In this document: piece after piece, positions 44,673 to 54,392 of the stretch
How positions within the stretch are numbered: the stretch's first letter is position 1
Layout: the number at the start of each line of letters is the position of its first letter
Assembly: GCF_900107755.1 (NCBI RefSeq)
Contig: NZ_FNQR01000016.1
Span: forward strand, 32,719 to 96,718
Source: Thalassobacillus cyri
GTDB taxonomy: Bacteria; Bacillota; Bacilli; Bacillales; Halobacillaceae
Direction of reading: 5' to 3'
DNA: 64,000 bases
Position numbers and translations under genes: made by a program
Notes under the pieces: model-generated
The model's database searches: none
What the model saw: the letters and a program-made list of their open reading frames with translations, nothing else
Told to the model about the DNA's origin: nothing

Positions 44673-47600
44673 ATGGGCATCCGATTCATACTTGGACGGT
44701 CTGGTGCTGGAAAAAGCTCCGCCGTCATGGAAGAAATAGAAGCAAAGTTAAAAGAGAATCCAAAGGGGCCGCCAATCATCTATCTCGTACCCGACCAGAT
44801 GACGTTCCAGCAGGAATACGCTTTGTTGAAAAGAGACGGCATCGAAGGATCGATCCGGGCCCAGGTGTTCAGCTTTTCAAGACTTGCCTGGCGGGTATTC
44901 CAGGAAACGGGTGGGAATACCCGAAAGTACATAAGCTCGACGGGAATTCAGATGATGCTCCGGAAGATCACTGAAGAACGGACATCTGATTGGCTGGTAT
45001 TCCAAAAAGCAATCGAGAAACAGGGTTTCATGGAACAACTGGAAGGGATGATTACAGAGTTCAAACGGTACCGGATCACGCCGGAGATACTTCATGAGCA
45101 AATGACAGCGATCGATCAATACACACACCAGTATGCCAGTGAAATCGCGCTGCGCAACAAGCTCGAGGATCTCAGTTATATTTATGACCGGCTCGATCAT
45201 GCGCTCCGGGATCAGTATATGGATGGGGAGGATCAACTGCAGATGCTGGCAGATAAAATTCCAACCGCACGCTTCCTGGATGGCGCGGAGATTTATATCG
45301 ATGGTTTCCATAGTTTCACTCCCCAGGAAATCATGGTCATCGAAGCGCTATTGAAGCGGACCAAGTGTGTCAATGTAGCGCTGACTTTAGATAAGCCTTC
45401 ATCCGGAGACCGCCCGGAACTGGATTTGTTCCATGAATCCGGAGAAACCTATGAAACTTTGGCTGCGATGGCAGAGGAGCAAGGGATAGGATTCGATGGA
45501 ACAACCATCCTCGATAACAAGCAGGGCCGGTTTGAGAACCGCCCGCACTTTTTGCATATGGAGCGGTATTTCGATGAGCGACCGGCTCCTCCGTATGAAG
45601 GGGAAGCGCCGATTCAGATAGCCGAAGCGGTCCATCCACGGGCAGAAGTCGAAGGTGTCGCACAGGAAATTCTCCGCTTAGTCCGGGATGAAGGGTACCG
45701 CTATAAAGATCTTGCCATCCTGATGCGTGAACCGGAGACGTACCACGACTTGATTACGACCGTTTTCAAAGATTATGAGATTCCTGTATTCCTTGATGAA
45801 AAACGCACCATGCTCAACCATCCGCTGATCGAATTGATTCGCTCGGGGCTGGATGTCGTCGAGGGAAACTGGCGCTATGACGCTGTGTTTCGTTTGTTGA
45901 AAAGCGGATTCAGTCTTGCAGATGATAAGCGGTATCCGCTCGATGAGGATGCTATTGATGAACTCGAGAATTACGTGCTCGAATATGGAATCCGTTCCCG
46001 TGAGCGCTGGTGCAGTGACGAGCCATGGGTATACCATCGGTTCCGCGGCTTCGACCAGGCATCCCAGACCGATGAGGAACGCGCGAAACAGAATCGTATC
46101 AATCGGTATCGCCGTCAAGTGACAAAGATACTCGAAACCTTCGATGAAGGGTTGAGAGAAGCAAAAACGATCGGGGAAAAGTGCCGGGTCATCTATACCT
46201 GGCTCGAGGCAATGGACGTACCTGGCCAGTTGGAAGCCTGGCGTGATGATTTTGATGCCGCTGGTGCACTGGAACGTGGCCGTGAACAGGAGCAGGTGTG
46301 GGACGCTGTCCTGCAATTGCTCGATGAAGTCGTCGAGATGGCAGGCGAAGAAAAAATGTCCCTGCAAGTGTTCCGCAATACTGTGGAAAGCGGGTTGGAA
46401 TCCTTAAGGTTCTCCCATGTGCCGCCTAGCATGGACCATGTCATCGTCGGAACGGTGGATCGATCGAGGATTTCCGGTATCAAAGCGGCATTTTTACTGG
46501 GAGTGACCGAGGGAATCTGGCCGATGAAGCCATCAGGAGATGGAATGATCAGTGAAGAAGAGCGTGATTTACTTGCTACCCATGGCCTGAAGCTGGCTGA
46601 TGGCAGCAAACGTCAGCTCCTGGATGACCGTTTCTACGTATACCTGGCATTGACGATGCCGCGCGACCGGTTATGGATCAGCTATCCGCTCAGTAACGAA
46701 GAGGGGAAATCAAAGACACCTTCCCCGATTATCCGCAGAGTGGAGGAGCTATTTCCGTGCTGTCAGGATCATACCCTGCTGCAAGACCCAGATGACCTGG
46801 AAGATGCCGATCGTTTCATCACGACAAAGACGAAGACGAGGGGCGCACTTACGGCACAGCTTTCCCGCTATTTGAAGGGTTACAGCATGCGTCCGGTCTG
46901 GTGGGATGTCTTCAATTGGTATGTACGTAACGAGCAAAAAGGCGGGCTGACCAATCGGATTCTGGAGAGTCTCTTTTATCAGAACAAGCCAGTGAACCTC
47001 AGCAAACAGACGACTAAGCAACTGTATCCGAAACAGGTGAAAGCAAGTGTCTCAAGGCTTGAGATGCATAATCGCTGTTCTTACCAGCACTTTGCGAGAT
47101 ATAGCCTGCAGCTGGAAGAACGGAAGACTTATAAGCTTGATGCCCCTGATATTGGCCAGTTATTCCATGAAGCATTGAAAAAAATCACCGAATGGATCCA
47201 GGGGGAAGGAAAAGACTTCTCCCAACTGGATAAACAGGCAAGTACGCAGTATGCATCCCGCGCAGTCCAGGAATTGGCACCGATTTTACAGCATCAGATC
47301 CTGCACAGCTCGAACCGCTATCAGTACTTGCAGCATAAATTACAGCATGTCATTGCCCGGGCAGCATTCGTATTGAGTGAACAGGCACGGAACTCGAAGT
47401 TTTCACCTGTTGGAATGGAACTGGGCTTCGGTCCAAAAGAACAGCTGCCTCCGCTTACGCTCGATTTACCGAATGGTTTTGAATTGATGTTGCGCGGACG
47501 GATCGACCGTGTCGATAAAGCACTCAATCAGGATGATTTGTTCCTGCGGATTATCGATTATAAATCAAGCGCCAAAGGGTTGAATCTGATTGAAGTCTAT

Positions 47601-48173
47601 TACGGACTGGCACTTCAGATGCTTTCCTATTTAGATGTTGTACTTACTTATGCCGAGCAGTGGCTTGGTGCCAAGGCATCGCCTGCAGGGGTATTGTACT
47701 TCCATGTCCATAACCCGATGATTTCCGGGAAGCAGAAAATCGACGATAAAAAAATTGAAGATGAAATTTTGAAGAAATTTAAGATGCAAGGCTTGCTGTT
47801 GGAAAATCAACAGATTGTTCAAATGATGGATACAAGTCTCGAGAAAGGGACCAGTAATATGGTTCCAGCTGGACTGACTGCAAACGGCGGCTTTTATAAA
47901 AGTTCCAAAACGGCGGACTTAGATATGTTTGAACGACTTCAGGGCTACATTCGCGATGTCATGGTGCAGGCTGGCACGATGATCACTAATGGGGAAGTGA
48001 AGCTCAATCCATACCAGCATGGCCAGCAGGCCGCATGTACGTACTGTCCGTTCCGTTCGGTCTGCCAGTTCGATCCGACCTTGGAAGAGAACAGTTTCCG
48101 CAAGTTGCAGGATATGAAAGATGAGGAAGTCTTAGAGCGGATTGCAAAACAAGAAAGAGAGGGGGATGTGTGA
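44673..48173 (+). CDS. addB: ATP-dependent helicase/deoxyribonuclease subunit AddB
   Basis: 1166 residues, the same length as B. subtilis AddB. Walker A GRSGAGKS at the N-terminus. The iron-sulphur cluster cysteines are Cys802 (RCSYQHF) and Cys1122, Cys1125 and Cys1131 (ACTYCPFRSVC); the nuclease motif is IIDYKSSAKG. With AddA it resects double-strand ends to Chi, like RecBCD. I chose ATG 44673, nine bases after AAGGAGG, rather than the in-frame GTG 44646. The stop overlaps the addA start. Confidence 0.96.
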   Translation: MGIRFILGRSGAGKSSAVMEEIEAKLKENPKGPPIIYLVPDQMTFQQEYALLKRDGIEGSIRAQVFSFSRLAWRVFQETGGNTRKYISSTGIQMMLRKITEERTSDWLVFQKAIEKQGFMEQLEGMITEFKRYRITPEILHEQMTAIDQYTHQYASEIALRNKLEDLSYIYDRLDHALRDQYMDGEDQLQMLADKIPTARFLDGAEIYIDGFHSFTPQEIMVIEALLKRTKCVNVALTLDKPSSGDRPELDLFHESGETYETLAAMAEEQGIGFDGTTILDNKQGRFENRPHFLHMERYFDERPAPPYEGEAPIQIAEAVHPRAEVEGVAQEILRLVRDEGYRYKDLAILMREPETYHDLITTVFKDYEIPVFLDEKRTMLNHPLIELIRSGLDVVEGNWRYDAVFRLLKSGFSLADDKRYPLDEDAIDELENYVLEYGIRSRERWCSDEPWVYHRFRGFDQASQTDEERAKQNRINRYRRQVTKILETFDEGLREAKTIGEKCRVIYTWLEAMDVPGQLEAWRDDFDAAGALERGREQEQVWDAVLQLLDEVVEMAGEEKMSLQVFRNTVESGLESLRFSHVPPSMDHVIVGTVDRSRISGIKAAFLLGVTEGIWPMKPSGDGMISEEERDLLATHGLKLADGSKRQLLDDRFYVYLALTMPRDRLWISYPLSNEEGKSKTPSPIIRRVEELFPCCQDHTLLQDPDDLEDADRFITTKTKTRGALTAQLSRYLKGYSMRPVWWDVFNWYVRNEQKGGLTNRILESLFYQNKPVNLSKQTTKQLYPKQVKASVSRLEMHNRCSYQHFARYSLQLEERKTYKLDAPDIGQLFHEALKKITEWIQGEGKDFSQLDKQASTQYASRAVQELAPILQHQILHSSNRYQYLQHKLQHVIARAAFVLSEQARNSKFSPVGMELGFGPKEQLPPLTLDLPNGFELMLRGRIDRVDKALNQDDLFLRIIDYKSSAKGLNLIEVYYGLALQMLSYLDVVLTYAEQWLGAKASPAGVLYFHVHNPMISGKQKIDDKKIEDEILKKFKMQGLLLENQQIVQMMDTSLEKGTSNMVPAGLTANGGFYKSSKTADLDMFERLQGYIRDVMVQAGTMITNGEVKLNPYQHGQQAACTYCPFRSVCQFDPTLEENSFRKLQDMKDEEVLERIAKQEREGDV

Positions 48174-51100
48174 TGGTGCGCTGGACAAAAGAACAAGAAC
48201 GTGCAATCCATACGAGCGGCAGGGATGTCCTCGTGTCGGCAGCGGCAGGCTCGGGTAAGACCGCTGTTTTGGTCGAACGGATCATTCAGAAGCTGCTGCA
48301 TCCGACAGACCCGGTCGATATCGATTCGCTGCTTGTCGTGACCTTCACCAATGCGGCAGCGCAGGAAATGAGGAGCCGTGTCGGACTTGCGCTGAGTAAA
48401 GCGCTGGAAGAGAATCCTGGATCCAGCCATCTGAAAAAACAATTGTCACTTTTGCAGACAGCATCTATTTCCACGCTGCACTCCTTCTGTATGGAGGTGG
48501 TACGCCGGTATGCTTATTTGCTTGATATCGATCCTAATTTCCGCATTGCTGACGATATCGAAGCCGATCTTCTGCAGCAGGAAGTGCTGGAAGAATTGTT
48601 TGAGGACTGGTATGGCAAAGAAGGAGAAGAGAGGGATGCCTTTTTCGCTGTCGTTGACCGTTTTTCCAATGACCGCAGTGACCTTGAGGTAGAATCACTG
48701 ATTGTCGACCTCTACACCTTCGCGATGCAGAATCCCTCTCCTGAAGCATGGCTGGATCAGATGGCGGAAATGTACCGTGTAGATGAAAATACTGAAGAAT
48801 CAGATCTGCCGTGGCTGAAGATGCTGAAGCGGGAAGTGGCCAGCCAGCTTGACGCCATACTGGTGGAAGCGGAAAAAGCGCTGGAGGTCACCAGAGAAGC
48901 GGATGGACCGTATCACTACGCCGATACGATCGACGCAGATGTAGCCTTGGTCCAGGAAGCGAAAGGGCTTGCCGCTATTTCATGGACTGAGTTGCAAACA
49001 TTCATGCAGACGAGCAAGTTCGCCCGGCTGTCCGGCAAAAAAGCGGACTGCGATGAAGCGAAGAAAGACCAGGTAAAAGCGATACGCGACAGCTATAAGA
49101 AGCGCTGGAATGATATGGCGGGTGAATGGTTCACCCGTTCACTGACCGGTCATCTGGATGATATGAAAGAACTGCACCCGGTCATTGTCCAATTGGTTAC
49201 ATTGGTTAAAGATTTTCGCGACCGCTACACCCGCTTGAAAAGGGAAAAAGCGATAGTCGATTTCTCCGACCTGGAACACTATTGTCTGGATGTTTTGCGT
49301 GATGACTCCTCGACTGCGGAGAACCTGGTGCCATCAAATGTGGCGTTTGATTTCCAGGAAAAGTTCTCGGAAGTACTGGTGGATGAGTATCAGGATACTA
49401 ACCTTGTTCAGGAAACGCTCTTACTGCTTTTAACAGGCGGGGACCGGGGTGGCAATCTGTTTATGGTCGGTGATGTGAAGCAAAGCATTTACCGCTTCCG
49501 TCATGCTGAGCCGACGTTGTTTTTGAATAAATATCAGCAGTTCAAATATGACGACCATCCAGGTGAGCGGATCGACCTGGCCCGTAACTTCCGGAGCCGG
49601 AAGCAGGTGCTGGCTGCCACGAACTATATTTTCCGCCAGATACTGGATGAGGAAGTCGGCGAGATGAATTATGACCCGGATGCTGAGCTGATCTACAGTA
49701 ATACGATATATGATGAACTCACTTCTTCCGATACCGATACTGAATTATTGGTCATTGACCGGGAAGCTGCTGAAGAACAGCCGACAGAAGAGGGCGAGGA
49801 TTATCGCGATTTAGAAAAGGCCCAGCTCGAAGCCCGTGCATATGGAAAGATGATCAAAACGTGGATTGGTCAACATGAACAGGAACCGCTGCAAGTCATC
49901 GATAAAGAGACGGAACTTCAGCGTCCTGTCCAATATCGCGATATCGTGATTTTGATGCGTTCCATGACATGGGCGCCTACCATTGTCGATGAATTGAAAC
50001 AGCAGGGAATTCCGGTTTATGCTGAACTTTCCTCCGGCTATTTTGAAGCGATTGAGATTAAAATCATGCTTAGTCTATTGAAAGTGATTGATAACCCACA
50101 GCAGGACATTCCGCTCGCTTCCATTCTCCATTCGCCGATTGTCGGGCTGGATGAAGAGCAGCTGGCACAGATCAGGCTTGCAAAACAGCGGTCGACCTAT
50201 TATGAAGCGATGAAAGTCTTCAGCGGCGATCAGGAAATACAAGAGAAGATTGATAGTTTCTTGAACCAGCTGCATTCCTGGCGGGTCCGTGCGCGGCAGG
50301 GTGCGTTATCTGAACTGATTTGGGAAATTTACCGGGAAACTGGTTACTATGACTTCGTTGGCGGGATTCCAGGTGGACGGCAGAGGCAGGCCAACTTGCG
50401 TGCGTTGTATGATCGGGCCCGTTCCTATGAAGCTACCTCTTTCCGGGGTTTATTCCGTTTCTTGCGATTCATTGAGCGGATTGAAGAACGGGGGGATGAT
50501 CTCGGTGCGGCCCGTGCCCTCGGGGAACAGGAAGATGTCGTACGAATCATGACGATTCACAAAAGTAAAGGACTTGAGTTTCCTGTCGTCATTCTTGGCG
50601 GCATGGATAAACAATTCAATCAGCAGGACCTCCGTTCGAAGTATTTGCTGCATAAAGACTATGGCTTTGGCACGCGGTACATCAATCCCGAGAAGCGGAT
50701 CATGTACCCGACGCTCGCCTACCATGCGTTGAAACGGGAGAAATTGCGCGAGCTGCTGGCAGAAGAAATGCGCGTCTTATATGTAGCATTGACGAGAGCG
50801 AAAGAGAAGCTTGTCATGGTCGGCAACGTGGCGTCATTTGAGAAAAAACAGGAAAAGTGGGTGGAGTTCCTCGAGCATCCGAGCTGGGTACTTCCACCAC
50901 ATTACCGGCTCGAATCGAAAAGTTATTTAGACTGGGTCGGTCCTGCCCTGATCCGGCATCATAAAACCGAGCCATTGCGTAATCCAGATGTCGAAGTCAA
51001 AACGTCAGAAGAAATCTGGCAGGATGAGTCGGAATGGCGGGTGGAAATCAAACATGGCAGTGCCTATAACCAGCTGGATGAATTGGAAAAGAACCGTGAT

Positions 51101-51892
51101 GAACGGCTGCAAGAGGCGGTTTATGCCTGGAAACAAGTCGATGGCAATGAAGAAGCTGAAAAGGTCGACAAGCGATTGAATTTCCAATATGCCTACCACC
51201 AGGCAGCAAATTTACGGGCTAAGCAGTCGGTGACCGAACTGAAGCGGCAGCGGGAAGAACTGGATGAATACAGCAGTAATGATATCGTGCTTCCGTTCAA
51301 AGCACCGATCATCAAGCGTCCCCGCTTCATGCAGGAAGAGCAGAAGCTGACAGCTGCTGAACGCGGAACAGCCATGCATACCGTCATGCAGCATTTGCCG
51401 TTTACCCGGAACTATACCGAAGCGGAAGTCCGGGAATTTGTCCTTGGTTTAGTCGATAGGGAAGTGCTGCGAGATGAAGAAGCAGAGGTCATCGATACAG
51501 CAGCAGTCGCGGCCTTTTTCGAAACCAGTATCGGCGAGTTCGTCCTTCAGGCCGATCAATTGGAAAAAGAAGTACCGTTCAGTTTAACGCTTCCGGCCCA
51601 CGAGGTCTACTACAATTGGGAAGGCGAAACCGAAGAGCAGGTATTCGTCCAAGGGGTTATCGACTGTGTTGTACCCTATGATGACGGTTGGCTGATTCTC
51701 GATTACAAAACGGATACAATTAACGATGAAGTTACAGAAGAGCTGAAACAGAAGCTTGCAAGCCGGTATGAGGTACAGCTTCGCTTGTACCAGACAGCAC
51801 TAGAAAAGATATGGAAAGAACCAGTCGTGAAAAAATGCCTCTACTTTTTTGATGGTACCTTGCTGCTAACCACGGAGTTGGATGAAGGATGA
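48173..51892 (+). CDS. addA: ATP-dependent helicase/nuclease subunit AddA
   Basis: 1239 residues, UvrD/Rep-type helicase: Walker A VSAAAGSGKTAVLVER, motif Ia FTNAAAQEM, motif II VLVDEYQDTN, motif III MVGDVKQSIYRFR, and motif VI VALTRAKEKL. The C-terminal RecB-like nuclease has WLILDYKTDT. It partners AddB for recombination repair. ATG 48173 uses the last base of the addB stop. The next gene overlaps by 4 bases, so addB-addA-yisB form one unit. Confidence 0.96.
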   Translation: MVRWTKEQERAIHTSGRDVLVSAAAGSGKTAVLVERIIQKLLHPTDPVDIDSLLVVTFTNAAAQEMRSRVGLALSKALEENPGSSHLKKQLSLLQTASISTLHSFCMEVVRRYAYLLDIDPNFRIADDIEADLLQQEVLEELFEDWYGKEGEERDAFFAVVDRFSNDRSDLEVESLIVDLYTFAMQNPSPEAWLDQMAEMYRVDENTEESDLPWLKMLKREVASQLDAILVEAEKALEVTREADGPYHYADTIDADVALVQEAKGLAAISWTELQTFMQTSKFARLSGKKADCDEAKKDQVKAIRDSYKKRWNDMAGEWFTRSLTGHLDDMKELHPVIVQLVTLVKDFRDRYTRLKREKAIVDFSDLEHYCLDVLRDDSSTAENLVPSNVAFDFQEKFSEVLVDEYQDTNLVQETLLLLLTGGDRGGNLFMVGDVKQSIYRFRHAEPTLFLNKYQQFKYDDHPGERIDLARNFRSRKQVLAATNYIFRQILDEEVGEMNYDPDAELIYSNTIYDELTSSDTDTELLVIDREAAEEQPTEEGEDYRDLEKAQLEARAYGKMIKTWIGQHEQEPLQVIDKETELQRPVQYRDIVILMRSMTWAPTIVDELKQQGIPVYAELSSGYFEAIEIKIMLSLLKVIDNPQQDIPLASILHSPIVGLDEEQLAQIRLAKQRSTYYEAMKVFSGDQEIQEKIDSFLNQLHSWRVRARQGALSELIWEIYRETGYYDFVGGIPGGRQRQANLRALYDRARSYEATSFRGLFRFLRFIERIEERGDDLGAARALGEQEDVVRIMTIHKSKGLEFPVVILGGMDKQFNQQDLRSKYLLHKDYGFGTRYINPEKRIMYPTLAYHALKREKLRELLAEEMRVLYVALTRAKEKLVMVGNVASFEKKQEKWVEFLEHPSWVLPPHYRLESKSYLDWVGPALIRHHKTEPLRNPDVEVKTSEEIWQDESEWRVEIKHGSAYNQLDELEKNRDERLQEAVYAWKQVDGNEEAEKVDKRLNFQYAYHQAANLRAKQSVTELKRQREELDEYSSNDIVLPFKAPIIKRPRFMQEEQKLTAAERGTAMHTVMQHLPFTRNYTEAEVREFVLGLVDREVLRDEEAEVIDTAAVAAFFETSIGEFVLQADQLEKEVPFSLTLPAHEVYYNWEGETEEQVFVQGVIDCVVPYDDGWLILDYKTDTINDEVTEELKQKLASRYEVQLRLYQTALEKIWKEPVVKKCLYFFDGTLLLTTELDEG

Positions 51893-52191
51893 AGGAACGA
51901 AGCAATGCCAAGACGTGTGATTTGTGCTGGCGGTCTCCGGTTTTGACGTCCGTGCACCATCTGATCCCAAAAGAATATGGAGGAGCTGATGGTCCGACGG
52001 CACAATTATGCAGTGCATGCCACCGCCAGATTCATGCCCTTTTCACCAATGAAGAGTTGGCAGGATTTTACCATACAGTCGAGCGGCTGGCAGATCATCC
52101 GGATATGGCCCGCTACCTGCGCTGGGTGAAAAAACAGGACCCGCAAAAGAAAATCGCAACAAGGAAATCGAATCGGAAGCGGAAGCAGTGA
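51889..52191 (+). CDS. yisB: HNH-type protein YisB
   Basis: 100 residues with an HNH nuclease core: zinc pairs CDLC and CSAC, and the catalytic-type SVHHLIPKEYGG ... CHRQIHALF. Size and place before gerP fit YisB of B. subtilis. Its ATGA overlap with addA suggests co-translation and a link to DNA repair. In B. subtilis sbcD and sbcC lie between addA and yisB; here they are absent. Confidence 0.88.
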   Translation: MKERSNAKTCDLCWRSPVLTSVHHLIPKEYGGADGPTAQLCSACHRQIHALFTNEELAGFYHTVERLADHPDMARYLRWVKKQDPQKKIATRKSNRKRKQ

Positions 52192-52294
52192 GATGAATAG
52201 GGTACTTTCCTCTAGTATCTTGCTCATCAATGAAGCGTTAGCTCATAAATCTTTTTCGCTGATCAGCCATTCCGGATAAAAAGCCAAACATAGG

Positions 52295-52333
52295 AAAAGA
52301 CGCTGCAGTTAGCACTCGCAGCGTCTTTCTTTA
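52295..52333. terminator. Bidirectional terminator, yisB / gerPF
   Basis: AAAGACGCTGC pairs with GCAGCGTCTTT, T-rich on both sides; it lies between the two converging operons. Confidence 0.88.
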
Positions 52334-52549
52334 TGCATTACCAGCGACGTTCTGATCATTGACATCAGGGTCGAACGGATTGGTTGAACTGAATCCGTTG
52401 TTCGTATTGATGAAGTCCCCGGTATTAAGGGCACCGGAACCGGCATTCGTTTTGGATGAGCTTTTCGGAGCCAAGTAAAAGGCATCACCGAAATTAATGA
52501 CCCCACCGCCAACACTGTTTATTTTAATGGGGCCGACAATGGATGGCAT
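52331..52549 (-). CDS. gerPF: Spore germination protein GerPF
   Basis: 72 residues starting MPSIVGPIKINSVGGGVINFGD, the shared N-terminal pattern of GerPA/GerPF, with an NTGDFINTNNG repeat-like core. Last gene of gerPABCDEF. GerP proteins allow germinants through the spore coat; they are made in the mother cell late in sporulation in B. subtilis. Confidence 0.9.
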   Translation of the reverse strand: MPSIVGPIKINSVGGGVINFGDAFYLAPKSSSKTNAGSGALNTGDFINTNNGFSSTNPFDPDVNDQNVAGNA

Positions 52550-52576
52550 CTTACCCCTCCTTCAATAGGCTTTCAT

Positions 52577-52969
52577 TTAGTCTATGCGTAAATCTTCTTC
52601 TTGTTCGTCTTGGAGGATGCGGAAATGCTTGACCCTCGATTCTGCTTCCAGGATACCAAGGCTGCCGATTTGAATCATAGAAGAAGTGGAAACCCCGTTG
52701 ATTCGTACACTTTCCACGTTGATCGTCGGGTTATGGTGGTAATGAATATCTTCCACAGTCTTAGTAGGAGGAAGACGTTTGAATTGTCTCGTGAAGATTG
52801 GATAGTCCTCATAATTGTAGCGTCCTTCCTCAAACCAGGTACCTTCTTTCTGAACGGCTAAAACCCGGGCGAAAGGTGTGGCACGCCAGCTGTCTCCAAT
52901 TACAAAGCTCGACCCATAAACAACATCGGTAACTTTGATGTCATCCAAGGTGACGAGCCGTTTATTCAT
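52577..52969 (-). CDS. gerPE: Spore germination protein GerPE
   Basis: 130 residues (B. subtilis 133). The start MNKRLVTLDDIKV at ATG 52969 overlaps the gerPD end by 8 bases; upstream in-frame codons belong to gerPD sequence. Core features are SSFVIGDSW and the late SSMIQIGSLG hydrophobic strand also found in other GerP proteins. Confidence 0.88.
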   Translation of the reverse strand: MNKRLVTLDDIKVTDVVYGSSFVIGDSWRATPFARVLAVQKEGTWFEEGRYNYEDYPIFTRQFKRLPPTKTVEDIHYHHNPTINVESVRINGVSTSSMIQIGSLGILEAESRVKHFRILQDEQEEDLRID

Positions 52970-53186
52970 CCTCGACCGTCTCCACAGTAGACGACGCGGT
53001 GTCACCTGACACGCCACTCCCTAAAGGAACGAATGGACCAATAATCAGTGATTCAGCAGGAGTATCAAAGTACGAGTTCAATCGGATCTGTTCATTATCC
53101 CCGATTAAAAATACAGACGAGGAGGTTATGCCGGCGATTTCTACATTGCCGACGTTAAGCCCCCAGTTATGAACGATAAAAGCCAT
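52962..53186 (-). CDS. gerPD: Spore germination protein GerPD
   Basis: 74 residues, N-terminus MAFIVHNWGLNVGNVEI typical of GerPD, and a VFLIGDNEQI strand. The C-terminal 15 residues (SGDTASSTVETVEDE) extend it beyond the 58 residues of B. subtilis. The start shares one base with the gerPC stop. Confidence 0.88.
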   Translation of the reverse strand: MAFIVHNWGLNVGNVEIAGITSSSVFLIGDNEQIRLNSYFDTPAESLIIGPFVPLGSGVSGDTASSTVETVEDE

Positions 53187-53752
53187 CAGGCATCTTCTCC
53201 TTTAGATTGGTTAAGGAATTGAGCGATGGAATGTTCGACTTCTGACTTGATTAGGTGCACAATCTTTTCTGGCTCCGGTTTTGGATCCTGCTTTTCATGA
53301 TGGGCAATACGGGCAGGCAGTTGATTTCGAATATCCTGGATGATGCTCTGTTCTTTTTGATGATCCATTGCTACGTCGTTATTAGCTGCCAGACTTCGGA
53401 CGATGGCTCCACCCTGATTCATCAAGTAGTGATCGAGCTCCTCTAAAACCTGTTGGTTGGCAGGTTTTGGAGCGGAGGGAGGCACAGGCTGCTGCTGGCC
53501 CCACAGAGAAGCATCATCGATTTTACTCAATTCCTGCGGCGTCAAGCCGATATGAAGTGTTCCTTCCAGGGTTTCTATTTTCAATTGGTCGAAATTATAT
53601 TCTATTTTTTCAATCACTGTCCTGGGTTGATCGGAATGGTTTTGTTCCAGTGTTTCCAGTTTTTGATGAAGCGCTTTGATCTCCTGCTGTTGTGCCTGAA
53701 GCTGCTTCATCATCTGCTCCATATATTGCTGCCAGGAACCATAATAATTCAT
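53186..53752 (-). CDS. gerPC: Spore germination protein GerPC
   Basis: 188 residues: a glutamine-rich coiled coil (about 15-45, MEQMMKQLQAQQQEIKAL), then a conserved VIEKIEYNFDQLKIETLEGTL segment and a C-terminal helical part. I chose ATG 53752 after GGGGGTGAG; GTG 53761 overlies that site. The largest GerP protein, probably the scaffold of the group. Confidence 0.88.
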   Translation of the reverse strand: MNYYGSWQQYMEQMMKQLQAQQQEIKALHQKLETLEQNHSDQPRTVIEKIEYNFDQLKIETLEGTLHIGLTPQELSKIDDASLWGQQQPVPPSAPKPANQQVLEELDHYLMNQGGAIVRSLAANNDVAMDHQKEQSIIQDIRNQLPARIAHHEKQDPKPEPEKIVHLIKSEVEHSIAQFLNQSKGEDA

Positions 53753-53835
53753 CCCTCTCACCCCCGTTGAAATTAGGCTATATCACTACTTTATGCAAAA
53801 AGCCTATTGGCGTGCTAAATGACCACGTAATTTGA

Positions 53836-54066
53836 TCAGCTAGGTGCAGACAATGGCACAAGTGGACCTCCGCCTTTGCCGATAGTGGTTATATCCCCTT
53901 CGAAGGGTTCAGCTAGTGGGGCAGGCTCCGTGAATCCTCCGGTATTGTATAGTTCAGAGCGCGACTGGATCGATCCGGCGCTTCCGATTTGAACGACGGA
54001 AGAGTTGGTTACCGCTTCAATTTTAAGCATGTTGATACAAATGGATTGGTGAATAGTAATGCTCAT
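53836..54066 (-). CDS. gerPB: Spore germination protein GerPB
   Basis: 76 residues; N-terminus MSITIHQSICINMLKIEAVTNSSVVQIGS and a Pro/Gly-rich tail match GerPB. TAGGAGG precedes the start. An 83-base gap separates it from gerPC. Confidence 0.9.
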   Translation of the reverse strand: MSITIHQSICINMLKIEAVTNSSVVQIGSAGSIQSRSELYNTGGFTEPAPLAEPFEGDITTIGKGGGPLVPLSAPS

Positions 54067-54085
54067 AACTATTTCCTCCTAGTTG

Positions 54086-54295
54086 TTACTTGGACTGGTC
54101 TGTGACATCCCTGTCATTGACGTAAGTGACCGAGCGGCCTAAATCGATTCGTATACCGTCGCCTGAATTGAATGAACCTCCGCCGGCAAACGTTTTTGCC
54201 GAGCTGGTGGGAGCTATGGTGAATACATCACCAATATTGAAAATGCTGGATGACGAGATGGAAATTACTTTTACGGCTCCAACTTGAGCTGGCAT
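54086..54295 (-). CDS. gerPA: Spore germination protein GerPA
   Basis: 69 residues beginning MPAQVGAVKVISISSSSIFN, then IGDVFTIAPTSSAKTFAGGG: the GerPA/GerPF family. First gene of the operon, with AAGGAGG upstream. A possible late mother-cell -10 (CATA, about 54313-54320) lies upstream on the minus strand, but I cannot define a full SigK promoter. Confidence 0.9.
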   Translation of the reverse strand: MPAQVGAVKVISISSSSIFNIGDVFTIAPTSSAKTFAGGGSFNSGDGIRIDLGRSVTYVNDRDVTDQSK

Positions 54296-54392
54296 GGTTT
54301 TCCTCCTTTTTTTGTATGTACCTAATTTATTCCGTAATCATCTATCAACTTTTCACCTAAACAAGTAAAATAAAGATAAAGGAGGGGGACAA

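Noticed and set aside
45678..46367. 229-codon antisense frame in addB
   Set aside because: Shadow of the addB reading frame; no ribosome site and no family.
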